A DNA stretch of 64,000 bases, from assembly GCA_031763025.1 (NCBI GenBank), contig JASSKH010000003.1, forward strand, positions 12,038,734-12,102,733, given 5' to 3'. The first letter of the stretch is position 1, and each line of letters begins with the position of its first letter. The notes under the pieces are model-generated. The model did not search any database and was not told the origin of the DNA. It saw nothing but the letters and a program-made list of their open reading frames with translations. The position numbers and the translations under genes are program-made. The stretch comes from Macrocystis pyrifera (Eukaryota > Sar > Phaeophyceae > Laminariales > Laminariaceae). Shown piece by piece: positions 46,101-55,100 of this stretch.

Positions 46101-49100
46101 CAGTTATGGGCTAGTACTATCCAAAGCACAGCGATGCAGTGCCGATTTAATCGTTCTCTTTTGGCACGGCGTGTTTGCACAGTGCCCCACGGCGCGAGTA
46201 GTAGTCACGATATGACAGCCGGGTGTTCTTAGCGGTCTGTTATCCGGCCCGTAAAAATAGCATATGGAATCACATACGGCTTGTCCACAACGCCGTTGAG
46301 GGTCAAAGATCCCAGGAGTCGAGCCGAAAACGAAAATGGTTGAAAACAACGGCAACAAAAAACGTTTGTGTGTATTGCCTCACGTGAGATAGATAAGCGA
46401 TTCATTTTTTTTTCACGATGACGTAGATATTTCAGGGCAGACGGATTCCTGATCTGCACCTGGAATGATCTACTGATAGCTCATGCCGCCGCGTAGAGCG
46501 AGCCGTCAAAACTTGCATGATCTATTATGTAGGATATGTTTCCTGGGTTAGATCTGTGCCGTACAGACCCTACACGACACATCATAACGGCAGGCTTGGT
46601 AGGATCTATTACGGGGACCATGTAACATACCAGGTGGGACCTACGGTACAGCCAAAAAACCTGGTATATATTTCGCTATTTTTACTAACAATATTCGGTC
46701 CTTTTTATTATGGTTCCCCGTAATAGATGTATCTACGCAGATCGTGATCTGTCCGATGTGTGAAAAATTCCCACGAGTTAACCCTTTTTTTTTAGGAGTG
46801 CAGTCCCGTTTCGGGGACAAACTACTTAGAATTTGAGTTGTTTTGTCCCCAAAGCGGGACCGCAGTCCTAACAGGGTAACGCAAAAGTGATGGTCTTGTC
46901 GTGTATCTTTCGAATTTGGGTTGTTGCTTAATTTTTTCCGGGACGTGGGGAGGGAGTTTCCAATTGGCTAATTAATACGTAGTACGTGCTACAGACGTTT
47001 TTTTTCTTTTACCGTATCTGCATGTCTTCACCAACATACTCGAAAGTGTACAGCTAAATACTCAATGCAAATGGCGCTAAGTATCACTCTATCGTTGTAA
47101 GGATTGCCCCGGGCTGGGTCATCGATCGACATTTTACCCCTAAAGCTCAGCAGGTAATACCTTCACTTTTGGCGTCGACGGCAGGACTATTAATAGTGTG
47201 TTAAGTATTCCTATTGGCTGGGTAATCGATCAATCTTCTACCCAGTAGAAAGTGTATAAATTGGCACCGTGTACAAGTATACTACTGTAGTATGCTCTGT
47301 AGTACTGGGTACTTGCTGGTAGTACATGTACGCGGCACGAGAAGCAGAGTGCAAACGCTTGACAAAGTGTGGTGAGCTTGAACTTTATTTTTACAAATCC
47401 GCCAGAGGATATTGAAAAAAAGGGGAAAAAAATGACGCAACAAGCGTACAGCAGGACCAGAACAATCCACGCAGCCAAAATGCTGCCTAAAGCCCAGTAG
47501 GTAATACCTTCACACTACCTGTTGTGTGATTATTGTTTTTATTCCATGTTGCCAACTGATACTGTGATGTTTAGCGAATCTTCCAATTACACCCCTCGAC
47601 ATAAAAAAGGGAATCCAGGACCCAACGACCTCAGGGATGGAAGATACTGTCATCCAGACCTGAGTACTTGACGGAGCATATACTGATACTGGAACCGTTC
47701 TTCGTGAATGACGCTACGTACTGACTCCTTACCGACGTGTCACCGATCGAATCCGATTACTGTTATGATACTGTTTGTATGAGGTTGAAAGCCCGGTAAT
47801 TACCTGGGTTCAGGCACTGGGAACGTATTTGTAGTACTTGGAAGGCGTATCTTAGATGGAAAACCAGGGATTGTCCAGAGACGCACGAGCTTGGTCTCGG
47901 TCTCCACGTGCACGAAAGGAATAAAACTGCTCTTCTTCCATAGCTAAGCAAGCAAGACACGTGAGTACCAACGAGTACCGACCTAATAGGCAGACCTGTC
48001 CAGGGATACAAAGTGTCCCGCATGCTTGATCTTAACTTGTGGCGTCGTCGACAGGACTTTTCGCTCTTTAGTCGGTTCGAGTTGTTGTCACTGTTTTGTT
48101 TTGTTTGTTTTCCTATTGTGGAGTAAGTTTGTTCTGGCCACTGCACGATGGAGACTCAAGAAATGGGAGGTGTGATATGAGTAGAGTATTCATGGGCTAT
48201 AGATATAGATAATACGTTGCAGTCTTGTAGTCTCACGACTACGAGAATAATCCTAGGTCTCCGCATCACAGAGGGTCTGCTTCCTCTAAAGGTGGCCGAG
48301 CCACTGAGGTCCAGGGCCACATCACTCCCTCTCTTGCCCCTTGCCCCCCCCGACTGGGGCTTCTACCGTATGGTCTCGGATCCGACCGAGCCCTAAACGG
48401 TCAACGACCGCTCCATAAATCTGCCGAAATAATCCTCGCCTTGATATCCACAACGGTAAAAAAAAAAATGCGTATGTATGTCTGAAGTCCTTGGATTCCG
48501 GATTCCCTTTTTGTATGTGGATGGTGCGAATGGAACAAGCGCTTACGTATACATTGTCAGATGGCAACACCAACAATACTACAGTAATAACAATACTAAT
48601 AATACGACTAAAAATACTGCTGCAATACTTTTACCAATACTAATATTAAGGATAATAATAACAATACCAGTGACAACAACAAATAATATTAACAATAACA
48701 ATATAGTGATGATAATGAAATTAAAAAAGATGATAACAACAGCAATAATAATAGGAATAGTTGTGTATGATATGTAAATTGTGAACGTTTTTGAATACTT
48801 TCAAAAGGACGCCGCCAAGACCCTGGCACAGTCGAGGGAGGCGGGTCGCCAAGCAGGGGAGAGTGTTCAGCGCCTCGAAGAGGAGCTGGAAGTGGCCGAC
48901 GCCCGGTGGAAGGCGGCCCAAGAACAGCTCGCGGCCGCTGATCGACGGGAAAAAAGGTACTGCTGTGAGACGGGAAAAAACACGGTAGACGTGAAAAAAG
49001 GTTCTGTAGACTCCGCGCACAAGCGGGGGAGGGGGTCGTGATGTTTATGTTTATGACACGGCGACAGATGTGTGTATTTATTGTACTACTATTAATAGAT

Positions 49101-52100
49101 TATTGTTTCAGTACTGGCCGTTCGTTGCACAATACGACGCCCTTATAAGTGTGTTCTCCCTGAGTACGAGCAAGGTAAAATCAACTATGTAATCTGCTAG
49201 CAGGAACAGTGGAAATCGCAAGAGATATATACGTACATAATTCGAATTTGTACTTGGGGGGGGGGGGGGGGGGGGGGCTGCTGTCTGTACACGGTACGTC
49301 TAGAGTACTAGGCTCCCTTCGAATTTTTTGGGAGGTTGGTGCTGCTGCTCTGTCTACGCTAGTACCTGGCCAAAACCTGCGAGCCATTGCGGGGATCGTT
49401 ACCGAGTTATACTGCTACGCAATACAAACGATATGGTACCGCATCACACGGGAGATAAGATAACACACATACCTTGAGATGAATTTCCTAGTCGATTTTT
49501 TCTCCGAAACAAGAAGAGCACATAAAATGAAAAAAAATGGTGCATTTCACGAAAAGAGCTCGTCGAGTTTTTTTTTTTTTTTTCCCATATATAGACGCGA
49601 GCATCGCTCGGCAGTTATACTCTCCCCGTTGTCGATAGCACTGTTCGTCGTTCCATAAAGGGTTGGAATCACTGAGCTACTACAATTCAGCATGTCAGCG
49701 CCGACTTGAGTGGCTTGGTGGTTTGACCTCTACAAAACGAACAAAATGAGTACCTTTAGAATCGATGCGGCCTCCCGCCAGAGTCATTTTTTCCTTCTTT
49801 AGTTCGTGTTATAAAAGTTTAAAATCGCTGAGCTACAGCGTCGTCAGCGCTGACTGACTGAGTAGCTAAGAGGTTTAGCCTTCACGAACACACGAACAGC
49901 CATCAGCCCGGAAAATTGTCCGAGGGGGTGTGTGTTGTCCTGCATGTTATATGCATGGTGGGTGAAATAAATTGATGTAGATGGCTTGAGTTATTTTTTA
50001 CATTAATTCATTTATACTATTGGTATATCAGTGGGGGGGTACCTATTTTGAAGACCACCCCGTGATAAGCCAATATGCGCCGTCCTACCTCTGATATAGT
50101 CTTATATTTCGCTACTGAGAACAGAATCATGTACCTAAAGTAACTCCCAGCAGTTATTTTCTCGTGGCAAGCCGATTGATTTGCCCTTTTTTTTCTCATC
50201 TCCCAAAAAGTCTTGAAAACAAAACGGATGGTCTTAACCCGTTCAGGACGGCCGTCACGTGTTGGGGACAAATCTCTGAAATTCTAAGTGGTTCGTCGCC
50301 AAAACGGGAACACGGTCCTAAAAAAGGCTAAAATGGGTAACCCCACCGTAATTTCAAGAGGATTAGTTAGTTCCCACCTCTGGGGGCGCACGACAATTGG
50401 GTGGGCAAGGTCTCAGGCCCCAAGAACCCCTCAATGTGCCATCATAATCACACCCGCAGGTCTGCTGAAGAAGCTCGGCAGAAGCTTAGCGAAGCCTTGG
50501 AGTCGAAAAACAAGGAGGTGGACGCCGCCCTCCGGGAAGCTGAGGTGACAAGAGAAACAAAACAAAAACGCGCGCGCGTATTCTGCACTCCATCTTTTTT
50601 TATTGTGGCACATCTTTACAACCAGGTGCTGCTGGGAACCTTCCCCCTTGCATAGTGGGAGGGTGAAATGTTCACTACGGAGACGTTGAACAAGGTAGCT
50701 AAAAAGCCCCGCCAGATGTCGACAACTGCTCAAGCCGGTACGCTTCGTGGTGCTCTGCATTGTTCAGTGTCCCCACGGGGAGTCGTTTGCGCCCGCATTA
50801 CGCAGGGGGGGGGGGAGGGGGTGTCCAGACCACCAGTGCACGTCTCATTGTTGTGTGCTGGCCTCGACAACAACACAACCTGTGTGCGAACGCAAGAATT
50901 GAGGAGAGCTTGCTTGCATTTCGCAACTATTGCCCAGGGCTGCTGCCCTGCCGAGAGACAGCAACAACAACAACAACAACAACAACACCAAGGAATCTAT
51001 CAGTAGACAGCTATACATGTTTGCAGGCATGTACAGTCAGTACGTACTCTACAGTAGCTTACTAAATGCCTTGCGGGATGCAGGCGAAACAAACGGCGAC
51101 CGCGGTGGCTTGTGCCCGCTACGATTACAGGAAAATGGAAAGGAAACCACGAAGCGTTTTGTCAAAATATTGGTACCTACAGTAACTTTTGGTGGAATTA
51201 CTACCCCGCTGAAAAGTTCCCTGGGCTCTCTTTGTTCGGTGGGAGTGCCCCCACTCTGTATCGTTTTTTGGTTTTAACTGGCTGACATGAAAAATGTATG
51301 AGCACTCCTCCTGGTCTTTCCTCGTGGTTGATCATTCGTTGATTGCTAGGCGAGAGTACAGGTATCGTATATACTCTACGCGTCCAGACGAAAGGGCGAC
51401 AGGATAGATATTCACACCTCTCTCGAAAACCAAGCTTTGCCGTATCTGGAGCTCGTCTACGAGTGTGCCAGTATGGTTTTAGTGCGCTACGTTCAGGCGG
51501 GCGTCTCGGTGACGACGACGCACGAAAAAGCGTTTCGAGCGGGAACGCAGACACAGAGCGCAGCGGTCCATTCGAACGCAGATACAGCTGTCCAAAACGA
51601 TCCATGTTTGTTTCGGCCTATTTCAATTGACTTGGAGCAGCTTGCGTACGTAGCGGATTTGTGTTTCCATTCGCTTATCGTTGCGTTGCTGCTTTTTCGC
51701 GGTGTATAGATCGAGTGCACGTGAACAACAAGGAGAAAAAAACGACCTATGAGTACACTCCTTCCTATGGTCAGATTTATTGGTAGAAAACAAACTAGAA
51801 TGGCGAGATTTCTGTACGAAACGACGAAAAATGGGATTTTGCTTTTTAGAGTTATGAGTGCACTGGTCCTAGTATACGCACCCCCCCCAGATGCGACTCG
51901 CCGAACACCTCACGGCGCTTCGCGCTTGGTGCAAGCAATATCCAATTGATCGGTGAAACCCGACGCGCTCCGTCCCGCCATTGTAGGAATGCGAGGGTCT
52001 ATACTCATACAACTACGGCCATACCTGACACCGAGTACACCCCGGGCTCGAAAACAAAAGTGGCGTGGTGCTTTCTTCTTTTGTCTTCCAAATACCCCTC

Positions 52101-55100
52101 CTGGGCAGATGCATGCCCAGCGGCGCTCGATGGAGGCGGAGGCAAGCCAGCGGGCGGCTGAGAGGAATCACGAGCGAACCGTGGCCACTGTTCGAGAGGA
52201 GGCGAACAAAATGGTGACATAATGCGAGGCTACGAACAGGCAGTAGTTCTGCCGCCGCTTCGCCGCGAGTGCCATTCATTCTATGATTCGCACAGCGTGC
52301 CTTGTTGTTATGATGGTCTGACGATGTGTCTGGCATGAAACTGACAAGGAAGTGGTCAAGGAGTTGCTGTAAGTAGAGGTAATAAAATCGGTGCAGAGAA
52401 TAGCAAACAAGTTGTCGAGGAGTACGTACGTACGCATTACGCGACAGCTGGAAAATCGAAGTAAACGAAAAAAAACTGATAGTGCTGGGCCTACCGTGGC
52501 CTTGCTCTCTATAAGGATTGATGCCATCTTCCCCTCAAACCTAAAACTCTCGGACGGCACACATACCGCTCGTCATAGGCTCGAACCTATGTACGCTGGT
52601 TCCGTGAGTGCAAAGCACGCCATAGATACATCGCAACCAATAAAAACTTGCAAATTTTTCGGTCCCTCTCTTAAGTTCTCTCCGCCCCAAATTAAAACCG
52701 TTTCAACCCGAAACGACACGGGTCGGTCGCTCTCCTGGCTCTGCGGGTGCCCTTGCCCTCTTGGTCTGGCGTCCATCAATAGCTCTCGGAGGAGGAAGCC
52801 AGGAGACTGCGCGAGGTTTCCGAAGCGAGGCGAAAGTCCAAGGCCGTTGTCGGCGCCCTTCAGGTTAGAAACGCGTGCTGTATTCAGGAGGCGCGGGGAG
52901 GGGGGCGGGAAAGGGGGGGGGGGAGGCGTCAGGTTCGATAATTGTTGTGCAGGGTATCGTATTGTTCCTTCGTATGCTGTCTGGCACGTGCGCGAGTGGA
53001 AGCGCAGTGTTGAAACAAAAAACAAGATCGAGGGTTTACGGTAAATGGGAGACCGCCAAACTTCGGCGATTACTATTAATAGTGACGCCCAAACGTCTGC
53101 AACCTTAACATTATGTTGATTGCGTTTGTACAAGACACGATTGCGATGTTGTGTTGTGGAGTTCTATGGGTATGGGATGTTTGGTAGCGAGATGTCGGGG
53201 TTTCCGTGATGCCCCGTTGTTCTCTTTACTCCACGGTTATATTGCACTACCCACTGGTCTACTAAATCACGTGATTATATGTAGGCTGGTGGGTATTGCT
53301 ATGTCACAAAACCGACACATTTCCACTACAAAAAACTCACTACCGCAACGCTTAACGTACAGTAGCCTCATGCTGCGCACCAGTGCCGTCCATCCGTTTA
53401 CTGCCAGTGAAACATAGACACGATTGTTGTTGTTGCCGGTGCTCGTGTTGGTGGTGTTGTTGTTGTCAGGGTTATATATTTTAATACAAGACGAGAAACA
53501 GTCGACTTTTACATGTTTGTTTTCCTCCTTACCGCTGCTTGCATGCCATGAATTTTCACGAACCATATCACACCTTTCGGAGCAGGCGCTGCAAAGCGAG
53601 CTCAGGAACTCCGAGGCCAAAGTCTCCGGTCTAGAGACGCAGGTATCCCAGCTTTCTACGCGTGTGGGCAGAACTAGCTCGTCCAAGGCGGGCGGTGGCG
53701 GTGGTGGCATGGCGAGTATCAGCACCCGAAATAGCGGCAGCGGCAGCGGCAGTGGAAGCGGCGGCGGCGGCGAAATAGGGAGCGAGGGCGGGCGTGAGGG
53801 CAACACCGCACGAGGAAACGAGGTCACCGAGGCCGAGATAGCCTCCCTCCGTCGTCAAATGAAGGCAGCCATTCAGGTTGGTGGTACGGGCAGGCCTTGT
53901 TATTTTGCCCGACAAAAGCGCACTTTTATAATAGCCGCGAGGACACAGCCGTAGCCGGTGAAATTTTTGGGGTTTAAAGCAGGGTTGCCTTTCATGACGG
54001 CAAGCACGCCATTCAAAAGCGTTCAAACAACGCGAAAAGAACCCGATATTTATGGGATGACTGACAAAAAGTCACGCCTCTTTAAGGGTAGTAGATAGTA
54101 CAGCTGTCGCCAAGAACTCGCTCGCGCAACAGGATACATATATTTGTACTATATGATGTGCAGGAGTCGTATCGTATATACAATACCTACTGTATATGTA
54201 TTTGTATATGTAGTAAATTTGTGTGCGAGACCGTGACGGCGGGCGCTTCAGGAAAACTCGTTAGAGGTGCCTATTGTTTTCGCGCTGTCAATATTAGAAA
54301 CGCGCTTGTATCGCTGCAGCAAGAAAGGACGAGTGCAGGGAGGTATGTATGGTATACACCTACCACATGAAGGTGCTGTGTAACGCTCTGGGTACAACAA
54401 ACTGTGATATTGCGCCGCGGCTGGTGCCTTCCGCTCCAACACCTCTGCCCGATGCGCGAGAACGAGCGTGGACTATTTGTACAGCCGTCTCGTCATGCCC
54501 TTCGTGGCTGCATGTTGAACTATTGGCGCTACGAAATGCAGAACACGCCGCACCTTCGTGACTTTAGATAAATGCGCGATGGATGAGAAGCAATGCGCCC
54601 GCGCCCTTTTCTACGCGATGCATTGAAATAAAAATGGAAAGAGAAAATCGGTCCCCTGCTTTAGCCCAAAGTATCGATGTGGTCCCCTGACGCAGCAATC
54701 CCCTAGCCCAAAATACCCCAAACCGGTTCCCTATCGCACCGCCCCCCCCCCCCTGATGAATACAGCGGGGCCAATCGTCCATCTAATGACAAACAGCGTG
54801 GGCTTACGTAGCTCTCGATCTTGTTGTTTTTTTTCTGTTCTGTTTGATACGCTCACTTGTCTTTCTTAGGCGAAAGAAGCGGCGGAAAAGGGCGCCTTAG
54901 GGGCGACTTCGCGCGCTGAAGAGGAAGCCAAACGAAGGAGGTCCGTTTAGTTGTGACGGAGCGGTGTCCATTCCTTCCACCGGGGAGTTGATATTGATAG
55001 TACAGTTTCTTTTTGTTTTCCTCCGTCCCATCTGCCATATTTGCCCTACTTCTCCTGGTTCATCCTTCCCTTTCGTAACTCAGACCCCCCCTTGAGGCCA

